DNA of 64,000 bases from Medicago truncatula. Taxonomy: Eukaryota; Streptophyta; Magnoliopsida; Fabales; Fabaceae. The position numbers and the translations under genes are program-made. The DNA is taken from contig NC_053043.1 in NCBI RefSeq assembly GCF_003473485.1, positions 9,062,001 through 9,126,000 on the forward strand, in the 5' to 3' direction. Of this stretch, positions 10,933-22,935 are shown piece after piece; within the stretch, counting starts at the first letter, position 1; the number at the start of each line of letters is the position of its first letter. The notes below the pieces were generated by a model. That model did no database searches and had not been told where the DNA came from. It saw nothing but the letters and a program-made list of their open reading frames with translations.

Positions 10933-11554
10933 TATAATAGTAACAGCAATACTGTGTTGATTTTGAATTGATAATATATTATGAACATCTGTTACATCTA
11001 TATATATACACAATACTGATACTATAAACTAGGAATGAATATCAATTGCATAATGACTAAGGGTGTGTTTGTTTCAAGTTATAATTGTTGATTCCCGGGA
11101 ATAAAATGATTGGAATGTATATGCCTATGTTTGGTACAAGTTTACTAAATTTTATTCTCGGGTATAAAATGTTCCTGGGAATAGAAAAAATTTCCCAAGG
11201 AAAAGGGTGGGAATAAAGTTCCCATGAAGATGGGAATAAATTCATAAATAATTTACCTATTATAATCCCTATTTTTATGGTTCCTAGGAATATTATAAAG
11301 CTAACCAAACATATTTTTCCTAAATTCCTTGGAATAAAATTCCCATCTTTATATTCCAAGGAATGTTATTCCTAGGAATAAATTTGGTAAACTTGAAACA
11401 AACACACCCTAAGAATTGCAATTGATTCATGTGAGTCAACTATACTGTAATGACTAAGAATGACAATTGATTGTCATGAGTCAACTATATAATTTGTTGC
11501 TATCTAAACAATAACTACAGGAGATATTCTCCACATGATAATTATCCTCTAACA
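10933..11554 (-). repeat. 5' LTR of copia element, holding a MITE
   Basis: 622 bp in all: 270 bp of LTR, a 349-bp MITE and its 3-bp target duplication. It differs from the other LTR at three sites. Confidence 0.95.
11061..11409. mobile_element. Tourist-like MITE nested in copia LTR
   Basis: Perfect inverted ends GGGTGTGTTTGTTTCAAGTT and its complement, flanked by TAA at 11058-11060 and 11410-11412, fit the PIF/Harbinger 3-bp target preference. The sister LTR lacks it, giving an exact empty site. The interior is full of GGAATA-type motifs and has no transposase. Confidence 0.9.
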
Positions 11555-12129
11555 AATTGTTGGTCAAATAAAAAAACTGTAGCACCATTCTTATACTATC
11601 CTCTTGTAAATTCCAAAACATTGTCAGTAAAGTTTGAATAATTTAGAAGTCCATTTCTTCTACGATTCAATTAAACAGAATGCTTCCTTTTGAATGTATA
11701 TGAAAGTATGACATTTTCTGATTAAATATACTTCCTTGCCACAAATGTCTTAATATCAGCCACGAACGATCTTATAAAAGTAATAACTAATGAGCATGTT
11801 TTGCAGGTGTATGATTGGATGAACAATAGACCAGAGAGGTTTAAAATATATGCAAGTGACGCTGTGATTCAGTTAGATCTAATCGCAAGAGTTCACGGAA
11901 TTTCAAGCGCAGAAGGTTTTTGTTCTGAACCTAGCCAATGATTTAAAAGACAAGAGGACATATGGTGCCCTCTTGAATGCATATGTTCATTCTAGATCAA
12001 AAGAGAAGGCCGAATCTTTACCTGACATAATGAGGAGTAAAGGTTACCTAAATCTATGTTTCCAAGTATACTTGTTCAAAAAAATGTTTATTTTTCAGAA
12101 AAAATGTTCAAAAAAATGAGGAGTAAATG

Positions 12130-12395
12130 TTGATTTTTCAAGTGTCGTCTATGCATTGCACTATTGCATTTCAAAATTTTTATTTTTATTTTTTGACATT
12201 ACCCTGTTAGGTTGTTGTGCATTATGTTGATGTTGATTTACAGATGAGAATACTGGGCATCCCTTGTATATCAAATGGTTATAAATTTTTATTTATTCAT
12301 GTATTCACATTTCATAATTAGTTTAGTATTTTTGTTATGCGTGGTGTGGATAGAAGTTCCACTTTTTTTTCTCTCCATATGTAATTGATTAAGAA
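12130..12395 (+). pseudogene. Relic of a third U2 unit (3' end only)
   Basis: At 12136-12172 TTCAAGTGTCGTCTATGC and TTGCACTATTGCA match U2 stem-loop IV. At 12340-12392 GTGTGGATAGAAGTTC, then TCTCTCC and TGTAATTGATTAA, match the flank of U2 copy 1 at 1925-1975. The 5' part of the RNA and its promoter are missing. Confidence 0.6.
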
Positions 12396-12456
12396 AAAAT
12401 AAATCGCAAAATCAACAAAATTAAAAGATACAGTTGTCCATTCAAATAAAATATAT

Positions 12457-12745
12457 TACTTCCGTCCCTCTTTTGCTAAAATCACGAGAATTAAGAAAGT
12501 AGATACTTATATTAAAGTTAATTGTAATCACTATTGTTTTTACAATTTTATCCTTAAGAGATATAGTTAGTTTATGTTTTTCATATGTTATTTATTGCTG
12601 ATTCAAGAAAAAAATGTATAATAAATAGGGGCATGTATGTAAAAAAATCATTAATATAGTTGAAAATAACAAACGAGTCTTATAAAAAAGGACGCAATTT
12701 TTTTTCAAAAGGGTCTTATAATTAAGGTCAGATGTAGTATTGTTG
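12457..12745. mobile_element. Possible Stowaway-type MITE remnant
   Basis: It begins TACTTCCGTCCCTC, like the CTCCCTCCGTCCC ends of plant MITEs, and a vaguely matching end occurs near 12715-12742. The inverted repeat is poor, so the call is weak. Confidence 0.3.
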
Positions 12746-12982
12746 ACTATTTAATAGAGAGGCTAAAAATGTTTGAAGTAGAAACTTGATGACCGGCACC
12801 ATACAAATAAAAGTAGTTCTGATGAGGTATATAAAAAATTATACACCTTTTTTATGATGAGAATAAAGTATATGGCTTGAAAAGTGGCATCAATTGGTGT
12901 TGAACAATTCAACTTAGCGAAAGGATGCATAAAATAACCACTTAGACCAAGTGATACACTTGTTGAGTGATGAACGAGAATA

Positions 12983-12984
<2 letters not shown>

Positions 12985-13038
<54 letters not shown>
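12985..13038. repeat. (AT)27 microsatellite
   Basis: A pure AT tract of 54 bp. The matching spot in the sister block (4261-4268) has four units. Confidence 0.95.
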
Positions 13039-13042
<4 letters not shown>

Positions 13043-13133
13043 TCGGTTCAAGTGTTAGAGAAAATCTTGAAAGAGTTATTTCCTTTCACTAAGTAGTATG
13101 AGTTTATGAATCGACATTTTTAGAACACAAAAC

Positions 13134-14014
13134 GTAAAGATGAGACTATTCTCCATTGTCTCCTCCATTGCTCTCGATCTGCTGCGGTTTTGCAGGGATG
13201 TGGTTTACCTGGTCTAATTTCATTGTGCTTAGGTGTGGATGTGGATAATATAGCTAAGGTAATCCATAAAACAGTGAAGGATATTGGAATCCTTGCACCT
13301 TTGATTATGTGGAATATTTGGTGTACAAGAAACAAACTAGTTTTTGACAATATTCATCTAGTTATACACTCGATTGTCGCGACAATATTTTCCCAACTTC
13401 ATCTTGCACACAAAGCTTTTGGTACTCATTAGTGACTCTTATTCCCACTCCAAGGATGGTGAGTTGGCAGCATGGGGACGAGGACACCTTAATTCTCAAT
13501 GATGATGGAAGTGCTTTGAACAATTCAGGAAAGGCGAACTATGGTGGGTTAATACGTAAGCACGATGGAAGTTTCCTTCGTGGTTTATTTGGTAGCGTGG
13601 GGATCTCAAATATTTTACATGCTGAGATTCAAACGTTGATTGGTATAAAGTTATGTTGGGAGACAGGTTATAGAAAGCTTATGTGTTTCTTCGACTCTAT
13701 TCATGTGGTAGAGTTGGTGATGAAGGACATCTCGAGGTTTCATCATTATGCAAATCTCTTGGAACTCATCCAGAATTATCTTGATAAGGATTGGTTTATT
13801 TCTATTCAGCATATCCTTTGGGATGGAAACTCTTGAGTCGATATCCTTGTTAAGTTGGGAGCTAAAAGTTCAGGCTATCTTGTTACATTTAGTGAGCCTC
13901 TTCCGTGTTTATCACATGCTTCACTAGGTGATGCTTTAGGCGTGTCCTTTTCAAGGGTTAGTTTTTCTTTCCGTTTTTTCCTTTCTTTTTTCTTTTTCTT
14001 ATGTAGCCAAAAAA
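13134..14014 (+). mobile_element. 5'-truncated LINE (L1 type), zf-RVT and RNase H end
   Basis: The left part reads DETILHCLLHCSRS, the zinc-finger-like linker after LINE reverse transcriptase, then WNIWCTRNKLVFDN. The right part (13432-13836) is an RNase H-like domain: NDDGSALNNSGKANYGG, AEIQTLIGIKLCWETGY and a FDS motif. The element ends in an A run at 14008-14015. AGAACACAAAAC at 13122-13133 and a near copy (AGAACACGAAACAAAAC) from 14015 look like the target duplication, supported by the empty sister site near 4355. It encodes no complete protein. Confidence 0.8.
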
Positions 14015-14100
14015 AGAACACGAAACAAAACACGGATTCATGATATTTAAGAAGAAGAAATAGTAGTCACGGGGGTTTGGATTGCAACCCTTTTATATTA

Positions 14101-17100
14101 GAGAAACAATAATTTTTTAGACATTCGAAAAAATTGAATATACACTTTTTTTTACTAATTTTCAAGAAAATATTCCTATTTTAATTTTTTAACAAGTGTT
14201 TTGAAGATAATCTTTACCATTTCTCACTATTTAATTTTACGTGTTCAATGTTCTTTCAAGTTTTAATCGTATTACTTCATTGCACTTCACAATATTTCCA
14301 ACTTTGGTTCTTTTTCCCCTTTTCTTTTTACTGTTGCGACATGAGTTATTTTGATTAACAAAATATCAAGACGGTTATCAAAAAAAAAAAAATATATATA
14401 TATATATATAGTCTATAAAACTCTATATATTTTTTAATGTACTTATTACTCTTTTCTACATGGATACACAAAAATAATAATTTATTAATAGTGACACACA
14501 TGCAAATATATTATTTTAATAATTTTTCTTAATATTTGTAAATTTTCTTAGAGATTCTTATAATAAAGTCCATAAAAATACTAAGAAAAACTTTAAAACC
14601 TATAAAGGTATTTGACTGAAACAGGTTCCACATAGACTTATAACTTTTTTATAAATTTTTAATAATAGTATCTAATTGGTACCCAACCACTTTAATAGAG
14701 ATCCTCTAACAAAATGTTCAAATGACTTCCACTAATAATTCTTTATCATTTATATTTCAACAAAAGCAACTCAATAATGATTATTTTCTTAAAATTGGCG
14801 TAGGGTCCACTTAAAAATAGAGGTTTTAAGTGAGACTGGATTTTAAGATACCTAAAAAAAATCCCAATAAATTAGGTGTGGGATCTTAAATTGCAAAGAA
14901 CTGTTTAGATGGTCTAAATACAAACTCAGAAAATAAAAACCACGTATATACATTTAAGATAAGATTCGGATCTGTGCAAAAATTATGTAACATTTTTTCT
15001 GTATAACTAACTAACAACAAACAATATTCTACCGCAGCTCACCAACTATCAACAACAACCACCCAGTGGGCTAAGCAAACTCTTTAAAGTATCTATCTAC
15101 CAAACAACCAGTAAGTACTACTGCATTATAGTATTGTACACCAGCAACTTGCTACTACATTCCACCTATATATATACCTCTTAACACTGACACTAGGCTT
15201 AAATGTTAAACTACACATGCACATTTATTAATTGGTGGAACCTAGTATTAATGATTAGAATATCCCTTGTGATTAAAGTTTTTACCTTAGATGTGAACAA
15301 GCTCCTAATCTAACACTATTTGTTGGCCCTATGTGTTTACATTCTTTGTTCAAAACGAATGAAAGGAGAGAAGTTGAGTGAATAAAAATTGATTACCGAA
15401 ATATGTACTCGCCTACCGTTAAAGGACCGGCAACCAACGTCGTTAACAGAGATGGCAACGTCAGAGTCGTATTTGAGACATACGAAGAAGAAGACTGACC
15501 TAGACTTCAAAAAATAAGTCTTAAATTAGAACCATAAAATAAAAAATAGAGGTCTATTCAGAATGTTGAAATTACCGGATAAAAATGAATTAGAAAAACC
15601 TTATACAGACTTTGATGTTTAGTTTTCTCATAAGGATTTGTCGGATGTTGATGCAAATGATCTTTTTCATAAATGAAAATGCTGCAAATCTCTTTATCAA
15701 ATGTGTTGATGTCGGCATATGAAATTCTTGAGTTTGTCAAAATCATAAATTGTTATCCAAATATTTCAATTGTTTATTGGATTCTCTTAACTATGTTGGT
15801 GTCTATTGCATCTGCATAAAAAAGATTTTTGAAATTAACTTATTGAAAAACTAACTGAATTCGTCAATGTCACAAGAAAGATTGAAAGACACGATCAGTA
15901 CGGACAATCATAATTCATAGAACAGAAGCATACGATAGGCAAATAATGAATGCATAGACATAACATGATACCTAACTGACTCTAGTGCTTGTCGTTTATT
16001 TTTCGTTATCAACTTTTACCAAAGCTACCATCACTTCACTCTCACTATGTATGTCCACCTCAAATTCAAGGAAGCTGCATCAACCCAAACAAAATGTAAA
16101 GTAATAAGATTAAGGAACGAAAATGAGAGGAAAAGATTAGGGAAAGAAAATAGAATGAAAAGGAATAAAATGATAAAGTTTAACTTCTCTTACTTTTCCA
16201 TTTTGAATCAGTTTCTCTAACTTTATTTGATTGGATAGAAAATTTTCTAATTACTTTCTTTAATTATATAGAAGAGGAAATCATATGGTATATTCTGTGA
16301 AATGAAAAAAAATTATGCAATCACATATACTAACTTGTCAGGGAGCTAGATTAAGAAATTTGAGTATTTTGCCTGATAAAGACATGTTGAACTCATGAAC
16401 ATTATTGGCCTTTTAAGACCAAGCAAGGGGTTGAGAAAGTAAAATTATAATTGAACTACGTCAAAGATGTCTGCTTCGGGTTACAAACATAAAATATAGA
16501 AATAGTTATTTTTACGATCATCATATTATTAATATTATTCCATAAAAAAAAATATATTATTATTATTGGTGAAAAGACGGGCACTCACGTGCTCATTTTT
16601 CTGCTTTTTTATTGTGTTAAAACATGTAGATTATCAACGATATTTTATAGAAATTTTGCATTTAAATTACAAACGATATTTTATATAATTTTTTGAAAGA
16701 AAATAGATTAAAATTATAAGTATAAATATATTGTATATGTGACTTTCAAATGTAACAAACTCAACAAACCATATTTATATTTTTCAATGACAGCAATAAT
16801 ATAACAAAGATAAAAAAAAAAATTATTATCTTTTTTAATAACGCCAACAAGATAATATTATTATATAAAAATTTGTTTAAGAGAAAAAATGGAATAACAA
16901 AAAAGTCAGCCCAAAATCTTCCCAAAACCCCATATTTTCTTTATATATAGCATAGATTACTACTACTCATGCTGCTACTATTAGCAAAATGACAAACATT
17001 AACGTGTCCATCTATCTGATTTTCGACTGTGACTAATCGTATATAGAAAATTATATAAATATCAACATCTTTTTAATAAATATAAATATTACTCATCGGT

Positions 17101-17420
17101 CCTTATTATAAAAAACAAAATCAAAAAATATTAAAATTAATACAATCATTAATTAATGTAGTTTTTTTAATATTTTTACAAATATACCATAGTAACAAAT
17201 TATAAAACATAAAATACACCAACTAACCACTAAAAGAGGGATAGAAAATTCTTTTAAACAATAATTATACTTAAAAGTTGTGACATTTTCTTATAATATG
17301 ACAAAATTTAATGTTTACTTAAAAATTAGTGGAACGAAGAACATTTACATGACAAAATATAAATCAACTCTTACCAACTAAACCAAACTCCATTTGTATG
17401 AGGTATCATATTTTTCTATG
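14101..17420. other. AT-rich intergenic DNA, 3.3 kb
   Basis: No gene was recognised. There are poly-A/T and AT tracts (14380-14410). The text near 14880-14930 ending in TTTAGATGGTC resembles a Harbinger MITE end, but I could not find its partner. Short open frames such as 15558-15746 have no family resemblance. Confidence 0.4.
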
Positions 17421-17428
17421 GACATAAC

Positions 17429-17810
17429 CAGGCCCGGTCCTGAGGGGGTGCAAACAGCTCAACAGAGCTGGGCCTCCCTCAGTCATGGGCCTCAATTTTT
17501 TTTTAATACCCATTAGTATTACTGCCCTCCAATTTTTTTTAATACCCCCAGCTATTTTATGTCCCCTTGTTTTAGTCTTTTAGGCTTATTAGAATTAGGT
17601 CCTCTTGCTTTTTGTGTTAGGTGGGGGTTCCTCATGTATACGGTAGTCATTTTCACCTTTGGGTGTACCGCATATATACGGCACCTTATATTTATCTTTT
17701 AAAAAAATATAAATAGAACATTGTTCTTTTAAAAACAATACGTTTTGATTTTATCACTGGCCTCTTTTAATTCCCAGAGCTGAGCCAACGAATTCTTTGG
17801 GACGGCCCTG
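17429..17810. mobile_element. Non-autonomous hAT element
   Basis: 382 bp with ends CAGGCCCGGTCC and GGGACGGCCCTG (imperfect inverted repeat, the usual hAT CAGGGCCG form), flanked by identical 8-bp duplications GACATAAC at 17421-17428 and 17811-17818. No ORF. Confidence 0.9.
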
Positions 17811-17819
17811 GACATAACA

Positions 17820-18828
17820 TATAAACATGATAGGAAATTTTGTTTAAAAGAAGAAAAAAAAAATTAATGGGAAAAATAGAGACTACATACTCAGTCAGTC
17901 AAAGAGAGACAACATAGAGTTTTTTCCCCTCTCAACAACCACTGAAACACGCTGCAAAATCTTGACTTCTGTCTTAGTCCCACAATGAGTTCATATTGTC
18001 AATTTAACCTTTACTACAAAGCAAGAACCACGAAGGTATGCATCACACTTTTTTTTTAATATGCATCACACAACGATTATGTACACACACAGACAGCATT
18101 TTAAAACGAGGATAGCATCAAGAAAAAATTAGTTCTCTCAACTTGTGACTAAATGATTGTACCAAAAAGATTTTGGTTTGAGGTTTGATTCATTCAGCCG
18201 ATCAATTTAACTGACGTGAGGCTGATATTGTATTCCAACTTCTTTTGTGCAATTCATAAATCTTTTTTAGGATAAGATGTAGACCGTATTTTTCTTACGT
18301 GCTCAACAAGTAAACTATTTTCTTTTGCAGGAACATGTGAACTATTATTATTTAATACTTTGTCATGAGAAATTTTTAGCACGTTTTTTGCAAGAATAAG
18401 TGAACTATTTATTTATTTATTTATTTTATTTTTTGGTCTAGAGTGAACTATTTATTTATTCCTCTCCAAAAAAAAAGGTGAGCTATTATTAAATACTTTT
18501 TCATGCGAAATTTTATACCACTCATTTTAGACACGTTAATAAATACAACTCAATTTTATTGTAATTTACCTTCAGCTGTAAGTTTTTTATGCCTTTTTGT
18601 TATGTTTTATTTTCTTAGGTTTGTTTTTCATTTACTTCATATAACGTGTTTCAGAATATTTTGAAAACACATGGTTGACGGAGATCGTTTCTTCCTTAAC
18701 ATAAGTTGACGGAGAAAAACGTTGATAAACACTGGTCAACTCATTGACTAATTAATTTTCAGTCATATTGATATTTTACTTATTGACAAGCACAATGAAA
18801 TTTTAAATTTTCATAGCCATACATTATT
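17820..18828. other. AT-rich intergenic DNA
   Basis: No gene or transposon ends were recognised. Confidence 0.4.
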
Positions 18829-18830
18829 TA

Positions 18831-19114
18831 CTGCTCCCTCCATCCCAAATTGTATAATGTTTTGGGCATTTCACACATATTAAGAAATGTAATTAATATT
18901 GCGTGGGAAAGAGATATTATGAGTTGTTTTACAAAATTATCCTTAATAAATGATATGAGAAAGATAAATGAAAGAATTGAAAAAAGAAAGAGTAATAAAT
19001 AGTTAAAGATATAATAGGAAAAGTAACATTAATGTTTCATTGGTATTCTAAAGTGACATACAATTTGGGACAAATATTTTTTCTAAATTGACATACAATT
19101 TGGGACGGAGAGAG
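18831..19114. mobile_element. Stowaway-like MITE, family 1 copy
   Basis: 284 bp. The left end reads CTCCCTCCATCCCAAATTGT and the right end ACAATTTGGGACGGAGAGAG; TA flanks both sides. The interior is clearly related, in reverse orientation, to 25123-25402. Confidence 0.75.
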
Positions 19115-19164
19115 TAAATACTACTCAATAATGACAAAACGCGTTGAACCCGAGGCCAATTTGT

Positions 19165-19345
19165 TTAAGGAAAATGTTAACAAGTGTCCTAAGAGCATTG
19201 TTTAATCATATAAAAGTAACAACTTTTACATTGAAAATTGTACGGTTATGACTTTAACAAGTGTTTGACTTGTATTTTCAAAACATAATTTCTTTTTGTG
19301 GCCTTTAAACAAAGCTTTCGGGGCACTTGTTAACAAGACCATTTC
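19165..19345. mobile_element. MITE with TGTTAACAAGTG ends
   Basis: Inverted motifs TGTTAACAAGTGTCC near 19174 and GGGGCACTTGTTAACA near 19320 bound about 180 bp. Exact ends and the target duplication are unclear. Similar fragments (GTCTTGTTAACCAGCCC, CTAGTGTCCTCAGAGCAACG) occur near 20513 and 20647. Confidence 0.5.
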
Positions 19346-19352
19346 TTTAATA

Positions 19353-19479
19353 CTCCCTCCGGTCCTATTTATAAGAGAATTTTGGGTCAACAAAAGTTGA
19401 TGTATCTAGTTAAAAATTCAGTCCAAATACATTCACTTTTTTTGACCTAAATTTCTCTTATAAATATGACCGGAGATAG
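19353..19479. mobile_element. Stowaway-type MITE
   Basis: 127 bp. It starts CTCCCTCCGGTCCTATTTAT and ends with the near complement ATAAATATGACCGGAGATAG, flanked by TA at 19351-19352 and 19480-19481. The arms can form a long hairpin. Confidence 0.85.
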
Positions 19480-21633
19480 TATGTTTTAGTTTTTCCATCA
19501 TGTGCAAATTTGCACATGTTAAAAACCAATGAAAAGCAGCAACCAACCAAAGTGAGTTATCTTCGTAGAGAGCAGCATAAACCATCACCATCAACCAATC
19601 AAAAAGAGAACCATCCAAACAATAGAATCAGTAGAGAAAAGGAGTCATACATAAGAATTAATAGAGGAGTAACCAAAAAATCATCAAAAGTAGTAGAACT
19701 GCAATCAAAAGACATGAATAATATTCTCATTAATTAACGAATGAGTGTGAATTACAAGTTACAACTTATATAGTCTCTAAGAGAATTCTCCCGTTTGCCG
19801 CCTCTAGAGAGAACATACATACATGAATGATGAATATCAATATCATGCATGTCAAAAAGATCACAGTATATATAAAATGATATTGAGGTGTGTTATTTGA
19901 ACAATTAATTGAATGATAATTTTTGTGATAACCACTAATTTATAAAGAAAAGTAGATAGTGACACGGAAACCAAAACAATAGAGAATGAAAGTAAAAAAA
20001 TAATGTGAATATGAGAGATAAAGTTGTTACATAGATTATCACAAAATGGTTGTCAAAATATCATTTCTCATATAAAATTGTTGTGATTTGATCAAAAAAT
20101 AAAAAATGTTGTGAATCTTGTGATTATTGGATGGGTGACTTGGGTGTGCGTTATGCATAAAGTTTTATAAAAACGACTAATCCTTTCACAAGAACCGAAC
20201 AAAAGCCGAAAGCAAAATAATGGAAAGAAATTATGCTAAAATTCATAGTAAGTGATTATAAAAGGGAAAAATGTAGTAAAAGCGGTGGAAGTGATGTTGA
20301 AATTTGAAAGAGTATCATAGAAAGAATAAATAAAAATGGGTACACCTCGAAGTCCAAGGAAAAAGAGATTTTGGAGTCAAGTGTCAAATTGAATAGTGGA
20401 GTTTATTTGTTCTGCCTCCTTCGCTTAAATCGAAGCCCTTACTTTTGCCGACCTTGTTCTTTGCAACACCTACCCTACTATTATCTCTTTGTCATCTTGT
20501 GTTTTTTCAAGGGTCTTGTTAACCAGCCCTCATAGCAATGATTAAAGATTTAAAAATAAAAATAATTAATAAATTTTATGTAGAAAAGATTACTTTTTAA
20601 ACCTTCAATGTCTTTAAGACAGAACTTCCATTTTAGATTTTTTAACTAGTGTCCTCAGAGCAACGGTTAGCATTTTTTAAAAAAAGAAATGACAAATAAT
20701 CCTAACTAAATTAAAAGATGGAAAATGTTAACTAATGCTCGGATTAAGAACCTTAAATAATAACTTTTTATAAAAATTTGTGTAATTAATGCATTGAAAA
20801 TTGAAAAATTTAACATTTTAAAAGAATAATTACTTAATTTAACATGCTTAAACAATCATATCATTTATCAACATTAACTTCATAAGCACCTTCAAGAGGG
20901 GTTCCTAGTGAATTTAACTTCATCTGGTGACTCGATCTATAAACTCATTAGGGTGATGAATATTGTGGTAATATAACTCAGTTAGATGTGCAATGTCACC
21001 AATCAAGCTTACGATTTGAATGTTGTGAGATTTTTAAAGAATTTATATCATTCCAAAGCGAATGAACAACAACTTCTAAGGGATATTACCAATATTATCA
21101 TTAGCTCTCATCACTCAAATTCAAAGCTTCCAGGATTAGAAACTAGTTGCAGAGCCAATTTGTGCATATATATGCTTGGTTAAGAATTCACATATTCCTT
21201 CTTCAAAAAAAAAAAAAAAAATCACATATTCCTAAAACCGAACCCTCCCTCTTCTTTAGGTAAACAATTTTGTGCGAAGCTATTAAATTATATTTTTCTC
21301 TAATTAGTAGTGGAACCCCAAATAAAATTCCTGCAAATCTGTTCAATCTCCTCACAAATGGATGCATGAGAGGGAATATTTCCTTTCCTCAAAAAAGAAA
21401 GATTGCCTTAAGATTTCTCGACGAGCAAAAAAGAGAGCGAATTCGCTACCAACAAGATAGTTTCTTACTCGTTTTATCTATCAGAAAAGAAAAGGTATTC
21501 TAAGTAATTTTATCTCTAAGTTTCTTGGTAATGCATTGATGGATCATCAGGGCCCCAAGATAAGTTCCAAGATCAATAGTTGATCGATCCCTAAGGTATC
21601 GCAAACGATTTGGTTATTCTCTGATCTCAAGTT
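19480..21633. other. Intergenic DNA without recognised gene
   Basis: Frames at 19510-19737, 20986-21183 and 21270-21503 are open but show no domain and no conserved-looking sequence. MITE-like scraps lie at 20513-20690. Nothing else is supported. Confidence 0.4.
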
Positions 21634-21968
21634 GATGATGCCAACGCTACCTCTTGATAAATTGAGAGTAATTTACCCTTAATGACAAGCATGATTCGAT
21701 TTTGTAACGAATGAGATGGAGATCATATGTTGAATGATGGAGATGAAGAAGTTTGTTGTTCTTCATATGAAAATGGTAACTGATCGTAAGAAAAAATTAT
21801 ATTGACGAGACCAACATTATCTCTTGATGAATTGAGGGTAATTTACCTCTAATGACTAGTAGGATTCGATTATGAAACAAAGAAGATGTAAATCAAATGT
21901 TAAATGAAAGAGATGAAAATGCTTGATATTTTTAAGATGAAAATGGCAACTGACTATAGAAAAAACGA
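21634..21968 (+). repeat. Two diverged 165-bp tandem copies
   Basis: 21634-21798 and 21802-21968 align throughout, including the shared motifs CTCTTGATRAATTGAGRGTA, TAATTTACC and GGATTCGATT. The function is unknown. Confidence 0.7.
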
Positions 21969-21969
21969 A

Positions 21970-22613
21970 GAAATTCTTTTTTTTTTTTTTGTTCGGTTCA
22001 AACACCGAACTTTGTATATATTATGCACTATCTCTTTCCACTGACCTACGTTTACAAGAAATTACCCCAATTCAACAAGGAGCAACCTAGAAAAATCATT
22101 TTATCCAACGCTTTATTCCTTTGTATCTACATCAAGGTCATTATATTTTTCTACTCTGTTTTAACTTAAGTTATTTATAGTTTTTTTTTACCAAAGATGT
22201 TACTATTTATATAATTTGAAACAACCATTTCAGCCATTATTATGAATGAGGTGTGCTCTCTCTCTCTGTTTTTTTTTTTTTACAAAATGAGGTGTGCTCT
22301 CTATCCTTTTTTTTGAGCAAATGTGCTCTCTATCCTAAACAATTTCTAATTATGTGAGTCATAAATACCTTCATTTATTGCGTGTAGTCTTTTTGGACTA
22401 CAATGTTTTTTTCCATGTAGTAGAAGCCATACAATTTTCACCTCATTTCAGAATAAAATTTGAAACCTTACTGCTTGCATGACAATTGTTAGTTATGAAT
22501 TTGAATATGATCTCCTATCCGGTCAATCCTCATTTAGTCCAGTCAAAAGTACAAGGATAACTTCGTCGTATATGACTCAAAAGATTTTGTTCATATACAC
22601 GTCAAATTATATA
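21970..22613. other. Intergenic DNA with poly-T tracts
   Basis: A short local duplication of GAGGTGTGCTCTCT recurs at about 22248, 22289 and (shortened) 22321. No gene was seen. Confidence 0.4.
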
Positions 22614-22622
22614 TATATTTTT

Positions 22623-22926
22623 GGCTAAAGTGCATTTTTCGCCTCCTATGTTTTAAAATGTTGCGATTTTGATCCCCTATTAAAAAAAATGGCAATTTTG
22701 GCCCCCTTCATCTCAAAATTGCTGAGAAGACGCCCCGTGTCCCAAAAAAGGGCCATAATCGCAACTTTTTGTAAAGATAAGAGGTCAAAAAGCATATTTC
22801 CCTTATGTTAGGAGGTCAAAAGAGCATATTTCCCTAAACATAGGGAGTCACTTTTGCCATTTTTTTTAATAGGGGGTCAAAATCGCAACATTTTAAAACT
22901 TAGAGGGCGAAAAGTGAAGTTTAGCC
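22623..22926. mobile_element. MULE-type MITE with 72-bp inverted ends
   Basis: 304 bp. The arms begin GGCTAAAGTGCATTTTTCGC and end with its near complement, and the 9-bp target duplication TATATTTTT is identical at 22614-22622 and 22927-22935. The interior has phrases GGTCAAAA and GGCCCCC common in such plant elements. Confidence 0.85.
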
Positions 22927-22935
22927 TATATTTTT

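Larger units (their letters stand above)
6484..11554 (-). mobile_element. Ty1/copia LTR retrotransposon, nearly whole
   Basis: A fossil copia element on the minus strand with two LTRs, a primer-binding site (TGGTATCAG, matching initiator Met-tRNA, just inside the LTR at 10933), a polypurine tract (GAGGGGGCA, by 6754-6765) and 5-bp target duplications AATTG at 6479-6483 and 11555-11559. The parts are in copia order: gag with CCHC knuckle, protease, integrase, reverse transcriptase, RNase H. The LTRs differ at 3 of 270 sites outside a later MITE, so the insertion is young, probably well under a million years at usual plant rates (inference). It looks almost whole, with about one break in coding capacity plus a 349-bp MITE in one LTR. 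Confidence 0.95.
5051..12048 (+). pseudogene. P-class PPR protein pseudogene, split by insertions
   Basis: Near 5066-5166 a frame reads MENPELSSASVLNQWENEG, and near 11807-12048 two frames read VYDWMNNRPERF, SDAVIQLDLIARVHG, then LKDKRTYGALLNAY and KEKAESLPDIMRSKGY. These are in order the N-terminal and first repeat parts of plant organelle PPR proteins that bind organellar RNA. The second part begins after a good acceptor (TTTTGCAG, ending at 11806). A frame shift lies between SSAEG and FVLNLAND (near 11920), and the segment normally linking ELCR to the VYDWM helix is degraded after 5166. The rest of the protein is absent after 12048. Between the parts sit a MULE and a copia element; the remaining DNA is probably the old intron. 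It is clearly non-functional. Confidence 0.7.
12870..14100 (+). repeat. Duplicated block, interrupted copy
   Basis: 12888-13133 plus 14033-14097 align with 4140-4436. The middle is a LINE insertion. Confidence 0.8.
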
